From assembly GCA_034440575.1 (NCBI GenBank), contig JAOTOL010001206.1, forward strand, positions 107,001-171,000: a stretch of DNA of 64,000 nt. Direction: 5' to 3'. Position 1 is the first letter of the stretch; each line of letters starts with the position of its first letter. The stretch comes from Imbricaverruca yamaguchii (taxonomy: Eukaryota > Arthropoda > Thecostraca > Neoverrucidae). Both the position numbers and the translations under genes were made by a program. The notes below the pieces were generated by a model that worked only from the letters and a program-made list of their open reading frames with translations, had not been told where the DNA came from and made no database searches. Below, in pieces: positions 1-10,150 of the stretch.

Positions 1-1250
1 TTACGTTGCAGCATAAGGTTTAAGTATCCAAAATGATTAGAAGAGCACAACACATCGTTGAAGTAAAAGTGTGACACGACAAACACCAAAAGAGCAATCA
101 TCAGATAAACCTGATGATCAGGTGGCCGTTCGAGGTGGCCGAGCGGCCAGGCATCAGAACAGTCAAGGCCAGTAGCGCAAAAAGGCACTGCAGCCGGCGA
201 TTTTGGATATTGGACAAGTGGATATTGAACAACATATATCTCAGTCACAACAGAACACTCCTAGAAGTATATGCTGATCGCAGTGTCCATTGGCAATTAC
301 ATTGAAATGAGGCACTCGTGCGAAACAAATGGCGACATCATGTTACACGTAAGGAATGCTGGGACATGCGGCTGGTTCGGAGGTCGGCATTCGAACGTGT
401 TCTGAGTCCGATACGGTAAGGCGGCCATGCTACGGATTTTCAACGTTTTCTCCTTTGTGCACGTTTTCTCGGTGCGCTGGGCAGATAGTCACTACAAACG
501 TGCTCAAAAAACGAATCAAGCTGCTATATTGCTGGAACTAAACCGATACTACCAATAACAAATATGTCTTGGGTGTACGCCACGGCGGTGAGGGTGGATA
601 ATGGAAGCTCGGAATTTTCTCTTGCTCACCAACACTAGACAAAGACGTCTCCGCTCCATCACATCTAGAAGGAGATCAAAGAGATGAAATAGCATTGCTA
701 CTTCGCTGGCTTTTTTTACTGCCTTTGCCTACTTGTCCCCTTTAGTATTGCTGTTTATTGCCTCTCTTTGTTGCTTGCTTTTTTGCTGTTAACTAAACAA
801 TAAGAGCTATTCCAATGGACACAACAGCAAATCAATAAACATTTGCCAGCTTGAACAGCGTGGTTCGTGGTTAGCGTGGTTCCAAGTAACACTTAGCACT
901 TTTCAATCTTTTAACCAGTCTCGGTATTTTCTGTTACAGCTTTGAAGTTATATAAGTTTGAAAGTTACATAAGTTATATTACAGTTCGAGACAAGCTCGG
1001 TTTTATCTCCGGAGCACAGCGAATACGCGTTTGTGGAAGGATCTACTGCATGAATTTTGTGCGGGAAAGTCTTGTCTGTGTCTCTCCCATCTAGGGGAGG
1101 GATATCTACTCTGATTTTTCCCACCTGAATTTCACCTGAGCGACAAAGGATCATAGATTATACTTATACGTCGCAGGTAGAGGAAACCTTCGGTTGAATT
1201 TTTTTTTGCAAGCGAGTAATCCGCTGTGTGGAAGCAAAACCGATAATATT
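1..1250. other. no gene recognised
   Basis: Only short ORFs occur on both strands and none resembles a known protein. A segment near 120-160 (GGTGGCCGAGCGGCC) looks like a tRNA D-arm but has no matching B box or acceptor stem, so I do not call it. Confidence 0.5.
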
Positions 1251-1251
1251 A

Positions 1252-1320
1252 AGAGTCGATTGCTGAAAATTGCTCAAAGTCGATTGCTGAAAAGTGCTCA
1301 AAGTCGATTGCTGAAAATCA
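1252..1320. repeat. 24-bp short tandem repeat
   Basis: The unit AGTCGATTGCTGAAAATTGC plus TCAA is repeated about 2.8 times with one or two substitutions. Because 24 is a multiple of 3, the minus strand reads as an eight-residue repeat (STLSNFQQ-like). I see no sign that it is translated. Confidence 0.8.
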
Positions 1321-1449
1321 TGGCTTTTAGAACATTCAAAAGTTGGAGGGGGCATATCTGCCGTGAGGGTGTACATTTCGGTGAGTGTTGGGGTATCCTC
1401 AATCTCCTCCACACTGAGAGGGCCATAATATGTAAGATGGCAGTTGGGT

Positions 1450-1620
1450 TGCGTTACTCAGGATGGGTGGGCGGACCAGCGCGAGCGGCACGGTTACCCG
1501 ATATACGACGAGGGGCACCGCCTCGTCGGTCCGTCGGGGGTCGGCCGCTGGCGACGGTGAAGACGAGCTTGACCTGCTGGTGCCGCCGTCGGCCGCCCGG
1601 TCCAGCACCGCCTGCAACAC
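1450..1620 (-). other. GC-rich block, possible exon
   Basis: This block is much more GC-rich than its surroundings and stays open in more than one minus-strand frame, one of them Ser/Pro/Ala-rich (SRSSSSSPSPAADPRR). A splice acceptor could be placed before GTCAAGCTCGTC, but the downstream donor is weak (CCTGA/GTAACG). No protein family is recognised. It could equally be a GC-rich repeat associated with the tRNA-like sequence beside it. Confidence 0.2.
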
Positions 1621-1635
1621 GCCGGCACAGCTGAC

Positions 1636-1734
1636 GGCACCGACAGCCGCACATGCGCCACCTGGACGGCATGCGGGCGGCGACTGGGAGACCAGAGGCT
1701 CGGGGTTCGATTCCCCGCGGTGCCCGACCTTTTT
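1636..1734 (+). tRNA. tRNA-like sequence, probably pseudogene or SINE head
   Basis: The 3' half is convincing: a perfect 5-bp T-stem with loop (CGGGGTTCGATTCCCCG, 1701-1717, containing a B box) is followed by CGGTGCC, which pairs 7/7 with GGCACCG at 1636-1642. A TTTTT Pol III-type terminator follows at 1730-1734. The 5' half lacks a clear A box, and the expected anticodon arm is replaced by CTGG-GAGA-CCAG with a four-base loop. A functional tRNA is therefore unlikely; a decayed tRNA or tRNA-derived retroposon fits better. Confidence 0.35.
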
Positions 1735-1986
1735 GCCAGTGTGAGCGACAGGATACGCTATGCAGCCTCAGCTGTTCGGTGTGTCGTAAGGCCACGGACA
1801 ACAGCAATGTTTGCCACATCTACAGAACGATGACCGATCTGAGTCTAATAACGTGGAACTACACCGGGTGCAAACATTATGATTTGTTTTGTTTATTGGG
1901 TGGTTCACGACGCACTTTATGCACATTCACGGCTAATGACGCCGCCCACACTGTTTCGCCGGTGGGCCGCGGAATTGGGAAATGTC

Positions 1987-2065
1987 ACGAGCGGCGCGAG
2001 TGTCGAACCCTGGACCTTTGGCACCCAGAGCCCAACACCCTAACCACTCGGCCATCCCCGCCTCC
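1987..2065 (-). repeat. tRNA-derived element (SINE head or tRNA pseudogene)
   Basis: On the minus strand the sequence reads GGGGATGGCCGAGTGGTTAG (A box), then an anticodon-arm-like TTGGG...GCCAA, then GGTCCAGGGTTCGACAC (B box). The T-stem is only partly paired and the acceptor stem does not close. A related anticodon-to-B-box block (GGGTGCC..AGGTCC..GGTTC) recurs at 35530-35600 on the plus strand, which suggests a dispersed tRNA-derived family. Confidence 0.5.
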
Positions 2066-2069
2066 AAAC

Positions 2070-3690
2070 ATTATGAATTTCTGTGCCGAGGTGACTAGTG
2101 GCTGACGAAAATTTGATCACATATTAGCAGTACTGCGTGAATTGAAATGGCTGAGCGCGACAAATTTAGTCGCCTATCATCGCATATGAGCACTCTACCG
2201 CACCATTCAATCCGGACAACCTTAACCAATCGCAGACCGACTGTTTAGAATCGAATACGACCATGATACACCCACAGGCTATGAATTTTGACTACCAAGA
2301 ATCAGAACCGAAATAAGCGGGAGACGCCTCTATAACAAATGTGTGCAGAAGTACAAGTAGATTCATAGTTTCATAGGAGCCGCTGTGACTGTTTTTCGAA
2401 AAAGAAAGTGTAATGCAACTTTTATTAAAGACAGTAATTTGACCAATCTGTATGAATGGCTGGCGTGATGTATAATTATGCGTAATATTTACATTCCCTT
2501 GCTATATACTAATAAACTGCGAATGTAAAAAGCCGCCGATGTGGATGCTAAGCCAGCACATTAAACTGAATCTGAACCTTGCAGCAAATTAGTGCAATAA
2601 ATCGGCGGAAGGGTGTCGACGTGGCCTTATTTCCAACCACAATGAAGTCGACAAGAAAGCATCCTGCGTGGTATACCGTGCGAATCGAGTGCACCATATT
2701 TTTTTTCGGGTTTTGTAGCGGGGGCTCCTTTATTAGCTTTACATAGAATCACGTTTTTAGAACCATGATCTGAACCTGGGCCACATCACGCTAGGTATGC
2801 TTGGAAGCGTTTATATTAATATGCATCTGGTGCCTACACACTTTTTACAGCTACAGCTACGACAATATTAGTTCACTTTTCTGAAATATCGGGTTTGTGA
2901 CAGGCAAATATCAATAATTTCAAGCTTATTTAGTGTGGATAATTATGTGCTACCAATCCTGGGCATTGCGACTCGACCGGTCGTTGCACGCCCCAGGCGA
3001 AAAACACAAGTCACGGTTGAGTGCTATTTTAGCCTCCATCGGTGGAGGGGGTGGGAGGGGGCTGCAATACTCAAGATTTATAATACTCAAGATACAAGAT
3101 TTATCTTAGAGAGCTCCCGAGCCGCTCGACGAAATCCAGTGCAATCCTGTGGTGACTTTTGTGGAGTTTTTGATATTTATGGTCATGTCAGATCACGGAG
3201 CTATAAGGTCATCGAGGGATACACCTCCAATCATTCTTGAACGAAGTAGCGTATCTTCACACAGCAATATGATCGACAGCAGCGACACATTAAATGCGAT
3301 TTAGGGTAGTAGATGACTGGATTGATATTCGTACCTCGCCCCTGTACCGTTCCAAAGTCATTCAAGTCCATTGCCCTGTGCTGATCTCGGGTGCCTTCTT
3401 TAGCTTAACGAAATACCTGACATTATATTATGTTCTAAATCCGATTCATCTGTCTATTTTAACCATGACTGGTTGGAGACAGTGGTTTTAACAAACATTC
3501 TGTCATGTTTCAAATGCGGGGTCGGCCCTTGGCTTGACGTGAATCGTGCGGTATGTTTTAAATGGAACTTGGCATTTATGCCATTACATCTGCAAAGCAT
3601 TGACAAACACCCTGCTACCAATTGAAAGTGTACATCCGTTGCAGATAAGGAAGTATTTGCGATCCAATCGTGAAAAGTCTCGATGTTTGC
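2070..3690. other. no gene recognised
   Basis: AT-rich intergenic sequence with only short ORFs and no recognisable domain, tandem array or terminal repeat. Confidence 0.5.
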
Positions 3691-3699
3691 GAGAACCGT

Positions 3700-4142
3700 G
3701 TGTGTGTGTGTGTGGATTTTGGCAGCCTGCCACCGTGTGTCGGTGATGTCGGCTTGTTCCGCTTGTTGAGAAGATGTGTTGGAGAGTGAGCAGCGTAGGG
3801 TAGGAGGAGGTAACAGAGGAGGGATGGGTTAGTTGATCTGTCAAGCGATGTTGAAGTAGAGTTGACGTAGTATTGAAGAGTAGAGTTGAGGTGGTCCGGA
3901 TCGCTTGAAGATGTAGAGATGGTACAGTAGAGTTGTTTGAGAGCCGGAGATGATGTAGTCGAGAAAGAGTGTCAGTCCGGTCGGTCCCACATTCGGGTAT
4001 GGGGGGTAGTGCGGGGTTGGGGTCCGGTGATCGCCATTTAGTTAACATTGTAAGAACGTTTTTATGTCTTTTTGTAGCGTATTCCATTTTTTTGTACTTT
4101 TTCCATTTTTTCTCATTTTCTCGTTTTTTCTTTTCTTTTTTT
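3700..4142 (-). other. LINE-A 3' region
   Basis: This follows the ORF2 stop. It begins with a strongly A-rich stretch (T-rich on plus, 4079-4145), continues through an open but unrecognised frame, and ends near a CA/GT microsatellite (about 3698-3714) that may mark the element's 3' terminus. No target duplication was identified. Confidence 0.5.
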
Positions 4143-4600
4143 TCACAATTGTTCCAGTATGCGCGTAATATTGAAAAAGTGGAAGAGGTGTTCGTGTAAT
4201 GCTGGATGGTCGTCGTTGAGGAGCGTAGTGAGGTTCAGTGGGATGTTGTTTGCTGTGCAGTAGTTTGTGACGTGTTGTCTTTGGTTGTTGTATTTGGTGC
4301 AGTATATGAGTATGTATTTAATTGTGAGTGTGTGATGGCATGTGGTGCAATGTGGTCGTTGTTGTTTGAGTAGGAGGTAGGAATGTGTGAGTGCTGTGTG
4401 TCCTATGCGTAGTCGTGTTAGCGACCGTTCTTGGAGTCTGGTGATTTGGTTGATGGAGTGCCAGTATTCGTGTTTGGGGTGTATTTCATGTAGCTGTGTT
4501 ACTGCTGTATCCCATGTGTGTTGTATGTGTTTGTTGGCCTGTCGTATTGTGGGGTAGTAGTCGGATTGTGAATAGGGACATTGTGTGGTTTGTTGCAGTG
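4143..4600 (-). pseudogene. LINE-A ORF2 C-terminus (Cys/His domain)
   Basis: The frame contains the block RLRIGHTALTH followed by HCTTCHHTLTIKYILIYC, which matches the conserved C-terminal segment downstream of RNase H in I/Jockey-type ORF2 proteins (C-x2-C ... H ... C). Here the His of the TxEHIL-like stretch appears to be Tyr (TIKYIL), so one ligand is lost. It is one frame off from the RNase H segment, with a frameshift near 4600. The frame ends at 4143. Confidence 0.8.
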
Positions 4601-5355
4601 TTGTGGTTACGTTTGGCTGCGTGTTCGTTGCCATGCATGTTTGTGTGACTTCGGATCCAGAGAAGTAGTGGACGTTGTTGTATGGTTAGTGTTCTTAGAG
4701 ATGTGGTTAGTGTTCTTTTGGGTATGAGAGGGTGTTTGTATTTGGCGTAGGGTGTTATGCTCTGCAATGCGGACTTTGCGTCTGTGGCTATGATGTTGTG
4801 TTCAATTTTGGTGTTATAAATGGTGCAGTATGCCGAAAAGATTGCGAATAATTCAGCTGTGTATGTGGATGCCATGTCGTACAGACGGGCACATAGGATG
4901 ACCCGCGGCGGTGCTGCGTTGGGGTATAGCACCGCCACTGTGCCCGTCTGCTGTGTATGTGATTTGGAACCGTCTATATATATGATGTTGTAGTTGGCAT
5001 ATTGTGCTGTGAATTGTAAGAATAGTTGTTGTATTTCTACGCGTGTATATGTGTTATTTGGTTTGTCAACATGAAGGTGTGTGTTGGGTGTAGGTTGCCT
5101 CCACCATGCGATTGGTTGTGGGAATGGTGTTGTTGTGGGGAGTGTTATATCTAGAGTGTTTGCATGTCGTTGTATGCAGCAGCCTATTGTAGTCTTTAGT
5201 GGTGTTGATCTCATGAGTTGGTGTACGCGTGCTGTGCGGAGTTTTAGTGCCTGGGTGCATGGGTGTTGCTTAGTGAGTTGTGTCTTGTAGTGGTACCTAA
5301 GTAGTGATTCTGTGCGTCTGTGCTGTAGTTCTGGTATGTGGTTGCATATGTGAAG
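4600..5355 (-). pseudogene. LINE-A ORF2 RT thumb and RNase H domain
   Basis: A ribonuclease HI-like domain removes RNA from the RNA:DNA hybrid during target-primed reverse transcription. Visible motifs, counted from the Met at 5214, are IIYIDGSK (D81), TAEL (E121), IIATDAKSAL (D145) and WIRSHTNMHGNEHA (His190). The fourth acidic residue expected after GNEHA is Ala here, which would cripple catalysis. Upstream, open sequence back to about 5355 reads HIPELQHRRTESLLRYHY, consistent with the RT thumb or connection. The frame is cut off at about 5355, where unrelated GC-rich sequence begins. Confidence 0.85.
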
Positions 5356-5368
5356 AGCAAGAGAAGGT

Positions 5369-5411
5369 GAGGAGGAGGAGGACGCGCGGTGCTCGCGTCC
5401 TCCTCCTCCTC
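5369..5411. repeat. 17-bp hairpin at insertion boundary
   Basis: Perfect inverted repeat: arms 5369-5385 (GAGGAGGAGGAGGACGC) and 5395-5411 (GCGTCCTCCTCCTCCTC) with a 9-bp loop. It sits exactly between LINE-A sequence and the transposase-like gene. It may be a terminal structure of that element, or fortuitous GAG/CTC microsatellite sequence. Confidence 0.6.
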
Positions 5412-7090
5412 CTCCTCGGTTGAGTCCAGTCCGGCACGCAGCGGGGCGGCTGCTACCGCTGAGCCGACCGGTGCAAGCCCACCGAAGCGACGAGCGCGGT
5501 GCTCACAGTTCGTGCTCTCCCAGGAGTTAGCGAGCGCCCTCGACCGGACTGGCGTGAGCGACTGCAAAGCGCTCCGCATCGTCGCGGCGACCGCCAGCAG
5601 CCTCGGCCCGGATCCTCGGGAGCTGATCCTGAATGCCGAGAGCATCCGGCAGGCTCGCGCCGGCTACCGGTCCCGACTGGCCGCGAAAGTCAGGACAACC
5701 TTCGCCCTTGACACGCCTCTTACCGTGCACTGGGACGGGAGGACCCTGCCGGATTGTGACGGTACGCGGGTGGATCGGCTGGCTATCCTCGTCTCCGGCG
5801 ACCGCGTCCAGAAGCTCATCGGCGTTCCAAAGCTGGCAAGTGGGACTGGAGAGGCGACGGCGTGCGCCGTGATTGAAGCGCTCGACGACAGGGGGCTCGC
5901 AGAGCGTATGGTTGCTATGTCGTTCGATACAACCGCCGCCAACACTGGAGCCCTCGCTGGTGCCTGCACCCTGATGGAGCAGAAGCTTGGTCGGCGTCTG
6001 CTAAGCCTCGCCTGCCGGCACCATGTACACGAGCTGGTGCTGGAGAAGGCGTTCTCTATCTGTATGGGGCCGTCGTCGGGTCCTGACATCGGCGTCTTCA
6101 ACCGATTCAAGGAAAGGTGAGCTTTCATCGACCAGTCAGCCGGAGCCGCCAACGCCCGACGAGCTGCCGCCTACCCTCCTGAACAAGCGGGACACACTTC
6201 TGCAGGAGTAGGCCGCGCTGTTCAACACCAGCCACCCGCGGGACGACTACAAGGAGATGCTGGAGCTCTTCATCGTCCTGCTGGGTGGCGAAGGCGACGT
6301 CCCGAAGGTGAAGTTCCGGCGACCGGACGCCATGCACCGCGCGCGCTTGATGGCGCGTGCCATCTACGCTGCGAAGATTACGCTGTTCGACGCCCAACTG
6401 GGGGAGCTCTGCTCGCCGCGCGAACTGTTCAGCCTCCGCCGGTTCACCTTCTTCGTCGTTGAGGTTTACGTGACCCGCTGGTTCGAGGCGCCCGTGGCCG
6501 CCTTCGCGCCGGCGAATGACTTGAAACTGGCTGGCGACCTCCGCGACTTTCACGACGCTGAGATCGGCAAGGCGTGCGTGAAGACCTTCTCCCGGCACCT
6601 CTGTTACCTGAGCGAGCCATTGGTCGCTATGGCTCTCTTCGACCACCGCTTGCCAACCGCCGAGAAGAGGGCGCTGGCGGAAGCGATGCAGCGGGAAGAA
6701 AGATCCGAGGAATCGCCGAAGCGCATCACCGTCTCCGACGCCCGACTCGCCTCGTCCACGCTAGCGTCGTTCGGGAGCCATGCGTCCGGCGCCCTCCTCG
6801 ACGCCGTCGGAGCGGAGAAGGCGTTCCTCTCGAAGGAGCTGGAGGAGTGGCCAAGTGACACGGGGTTCGTCGCGGCGTCTCGGCGCGTCGCGAGCCTACA
6901 CGTCACCAACGACACGGCGGAGCGAGGGGTCGCGCTGATCCAGTCCTTCAACCTCAGCCTGACGAAGAACGAGGATCAGCGCCAATTCCTCTTACAGGTC
7001 GTCGAGAGGCACCGTCGACAAAAGCAGGGACAACGAAGGCTTCCCTTCCCCGGCCAAGCGAAAGACAATGAGTGGCTTGGGCAACCATGA
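5389..7090 (+). pseudogene. GC-rich transposase-like gene of unassigned family
   Basis: Two long frames (5389-6120 and 6257-7090) look like one protein of about 560 residues. The first has VHWDGRTLPD, VPKLASGTGEA, a SFDTTAANTGALAGAC block and a CRHHVHELVLEKAF block. The second begins before YKEMLELFIVLLGG and contains AMHRARLMARAIYAAKI, FDAQLGEL, HLCYLSEPLVAMALFD and NDTAERGVALIQSFNLSLTK. Between them a TGA after FKER, one frameshift near 6150 and a TAG near 6208 break the frame; remnants such as AFIDQSA and PPTPDELPPTLLNKRD survive, so decay is recent. Third positions are mostly G/C, unlike the surroundings. The Asp/His-Cys blocks suggest an RNase H-fold transposase. From memory, similar long uncharacterised proteins are repeated in many invertebrate genomes. 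The superfamily is not assigned. The GTG at 5389 is not a trustworthy start. Confidence 0.6.
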
Positions 7091-7377
7091 TACCCCCAGC
7101 CCCTAGAGGGGCTAATACTCGCTTTGAAGAGCGAGGGGACCAGCAGCCCAGCTGGAGGAAGGGGAGGTCTCAAAAGGCTTCAATATTGCCAACAAACACC
7201 CAGAGACGATGCCCTTCCTTGTAGTTCTTATCGGAGTCTATAGGGGGAACAATCAACCGACTTGCGCCACCTCTAAATATACTTCGATTGCGCTCAAATT
7301 TTACACACGTTGTTGTCTTACCACCCCACAGTATTCCACTAAGGGCCGTTAAAAATCCAACTTTCGTTTTTTTATTG
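7091..7377. other. 3' flank of the transposase-like gene
   Basis: Non-coding sequence between the transposase-like frame and the resumption of LINE-A at about 7378. It probably contains the 3' UTR and terminus of the inserted element. No terminal inverted repeat matching the 5355-5390 end was found by eye. Confidence 0.4.
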
Positions 7378-8467
7378 GCATCCCAACAATGTCTATGTTG
7401 TGCAGGTGTTGTGGTAGTGTTGTTATGTTGATTGTGTCGTAGGTTTGTTTAAGGTCCAGGAAGACGGCGACAGTGGAGCGTTTCCTTGCCGCCGGTTCCT
7501 GGATGTGTGTGATAAGGTAAATAAGGTTGTCTAACCATGATCAAATAGGAAGGAAGCCTAATTGTATAGGAGATATTCGTTTTTGTGTTTGGATGATGTA
7601 GAGAAGGCGTTTTTTTTTACAAGGTCTTCGAATAATTTGTGGAAGCAGCTAGTGAGGGCAATAGGGCGATAGTAGGTGCAGAGATTTGAGTCCGTGTTTG
7701 GTTTAGGTATAGTTATGAGAATGGCATGTAACCAGTGTTCTGGACATGTGTGTGATCCACGCGGTGTTGTAAGTGACGAGTAATGTGTGCAGTGCTGATG
7801 TTGATAGGCGTTTGAAGAAGGAATAGTGAATGTTGTCCGATCCTACACTTGTATTACCTGTCTGCGCGATTGCTAATTGCAGTTCTGTGAGTGTAAATCT
7901 AGTGTTGTAAAGGTGTGCGCGTATGTGTGTGATCGGAGGTGGGGGAAGAGGAGAGGGGGTCGTGGAAGTGTAGATGATCTAAGATGGTAGTGGTGTGCAA
8001 ATACGTTTGCTATTGTTTGTGGGTCTGTTGTGGTGTTGTTGCTGTGCCTAAGTGATGGGATCTTTGTCGGTGTTGGAATGTTTTCAAAAATGTCTAAATT
8101 TCTCCGAGAGGTGTAAATCTGTTAAATGTAGTGCAAAATGTGTTCAAAGGTTTTTTTGCGTTTGTGATGGTTATTTTACTTTGTGTTCTGAGTTTTTTGT
8201 ATATTGTGAATGTTTCTGGTGTGCGGTGTCTTTCGTATCTGCGTCTTGCATGGTTTCTCGCGCGGATCGCCCGGTGGCATTCGCCAATCCACCAGGGAGC
8301 CGCGTGAGGTTTTTGTTGGCGTCGTGGTTTTGTTTGTGGTATGTGTTGATGTGTTGTGGTGATGAGGATGTCTGCGAATTGTTCTGGTGATAGTTGAGGG
8401 TTGTGGGCTGTTTGGGCTGGTAGGGATTTTGAGAAAGGGTTCGTATCGTGTACTTACGCTAAGCAAT
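7378..8467 (-). pseudogene. LINE-A ORF2 linker and N-terminal reverse transcriptase
   Basis: On the minus strand the linker reads PWWIGECHRAIRARNHARRR and TFTIYKKLRTQ, typical of the endonuclease-RT connector in Jockey-like ORF2. The start of RT follows: FTLTELQLAIAQTGNTSVGS (the EL..AI...K..KAPGPDGI region), then QLGF, then motif A as VFLDLKQTYDTIN. Several in-frame stops and frame changes are present. Sequence stops at about 7378 just after motif A; RT motifs B-D are absent from the window. The upstream boundary abuts the gypsy-like LTR. Confidence 0.85.
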
Positions 8468-8644
8468 TGTGAGATCTACCTCTAGAGTACTTGTTGGGCT
8501 GTTTCGAGACCCGCTCTAGGAAACTTCCTGTTTCGGAATAATACAGCGTGAGGCGGAGCAACCCACGAGTCTGTTCGAGAAACTGTACTGGACTGGAATA
8601 AAGATCGTGAGTAATCGTTCGGTTAAGGCCACAACGACACGACA
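8468..8644 (+). repeat. 5' LTR remnant of gypsy-like element
   Basis: Runs to ...CGACACGACA at 8644; the last 94 bp repeat at 15371-15465. The start is uncertain: TGTGAG at 8468 or TGTTGGG at 8492 are possible TG ends. Confidence 0.65.
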
Positions 8645-8650
8645 TAATTT

Positions 8651-8668
8651 TGGCGACCAGGATAACGG
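8651..8668 (+). other. putative primer-binding site
   Basis: TGGCGACCAGGATAACGG lies 6 bp after the LTR end. The TGGCGACC start is typical of gypsy-group elements primed by a tRNA 3' end. The cognate tRNA is not identified. Confidence 0.55.
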
Positions 8669-8670
8669 AG

Positions 8671-9214
8671 AATTTTCTATTGCTACATCCCCCACTGGCT
8701 TTCCTTATAGTCCCGGGTGCGCCACTTACGCCGGGGTCCCAATGGAAATCCACATTTGAGGTTTACATGCTTGCTTTCGGTGGTAGTTCTTTGCCTGATT
8801 GTAGGAAAAGGGCTTTGCTCCTCCATTGCCTATGATGTGAAGGGCAAAATGTTTTCAATAACCTCAAGGACGCTGGCGAATCTTTCAAGACTGCATTAGT
8901 TGCCTTTGACGCTCATTTTCTGCCGAAGGTCAGTGTCGTGGCCGAGAGATATAGGTTTCGACAGAGGTATCAACTGCAGTCTGAGTCCACAGAAGACTAT
9001 GCAAATGTTTTGCGGGGATTGGCCTCACTGTGCCGTTTTGGTGAGCTGACAAAAGAAATGATTCGTGGCCAAATTATAGAGAAAACGTGCCTTCCCCGGC
9101 TGAGAGAGAGGCTGCTGTTGGAGTCCTCTGATATTTCCCTGGACAAGACCCTGCAACTTGCTGCACAGGCTGAAGCTGCAACTACTCAGGCACGGGAGAT
9201 GGAGGCCAATACTG
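8671..9214 (+). pseudogene. gag capsid part (gypsy-like)
   Basis: Frames include WKSTFEVYMLAF, FKTALVAFDAHFLPK, ERYRFRQRYQLQSESTEDYA, VLRGLASLCRFGELTKEMIR and LAAQAEAATTQAREMEA, the capsid-like pattern of gypsy gag. At least one frameshift or stop occurs near 8833 (the frame moves before FDAHFLPK). The gag frame is cut at about 9214 by inserted sequence and resumes near 12594 with the nucleocapsid region. Confidence 0.8.
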
Positions 9215-10150
9215 TGTAAGGAGGCTTACATTTTTTTCGGTACCAAAATTTGTATATTTTTCCCATCCGAACACGCCGCCAGACGTCCAGCCAGATCCCG
9301 GACAGCTTCCTGTTCCCTTACAAATATTTTCCCGGAAAACCAAAGCGCATGCGAGTGGCGCCGGCGCCAAGACCGGAAGGCGGCTCCGGCAAGAACAACC
9401 CAAGTAATGGCCTGGCACCTTAAGCTGGCAGACAGGGGTCCAAATACCAGCTGGACGATGTCCGGCAGAAGAGTCATCGGCCCGTGAGGTCGGTGACCAC
9501 GCTCAGGAGAACCTTCTAGAAAGCCATGAAGGCCCCAGGCGGCAAAGGCAACGGCACATTCCACCAATCAAAAGCGCAAGCTCGCTCCGAAGCCCTGGGA
9601 GTGGGCTACAGGAAAAGGGAGGTGGGGCCACAGAAAATGAAAGAAAACTGACGGACAGGCAGAAAACGCTCTCCCTCACGCGCTCACGCTCGCACGCTCA
9701 AGGTCTCTCACGCGCTCAAGCTCACAGGCTGACGCTTACACTCTCGGGAGCGCTTACTCTTGGAAGCCCCCGACCTCACTCTCTCGGAGATGGAGTAATC
9801 TCGAGCAGAGTCGAGGCAGGCGAAGAAGCCAGCCGGTCACCAAAATGTGAGTACCGTCTGGCGGACATTCCTTCTTCCTTCTTCCAAACTGGCCCAACTT
9901 CTATCACCTTCTCCGGGGAACAAGAGTCTCTTAGGCAGTCGAGAGGAAAGAGACGACGCGCCCAAACCGCCGGCAAAAATGTGGGTGTCGTCGACCGACA
10001 TCTCCCCTCCAGCTTCTGACTACTACATGAACCCTACTCAATAAAACTGTACCGGCTCTTCCCGCCCGGCGCTGTCGCCCCAACCCACCAGGGTACACCC
10101 AGGTCATTCATTGGGTGATCAGCCGGGGAGGGGCGTGCGAGCGGACGGTG
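9215..10150 (+). mobile_element. candidate solo LTR
   Basis: It begins with TGTAAGG (a common LTR start) and has a CCACCAATCAAAAGCGC promoter-like region at about 9560-9576. A run of short GCTCACGCTC-type repeats lies at 9668-9740, and an AATAAA polyadenylation signal at 10040-10045 with GC-rich sequence after it. No ORF of note is present. The right end and a target duplication were not found, so it remains a candidate. Confidence 0.35.

Noticed and set aside
120..170. tRNA gene suggested by GGTGGCCGAGCGGCC
   Set aside because: No B box or acceptor pairing within tRNA distance.
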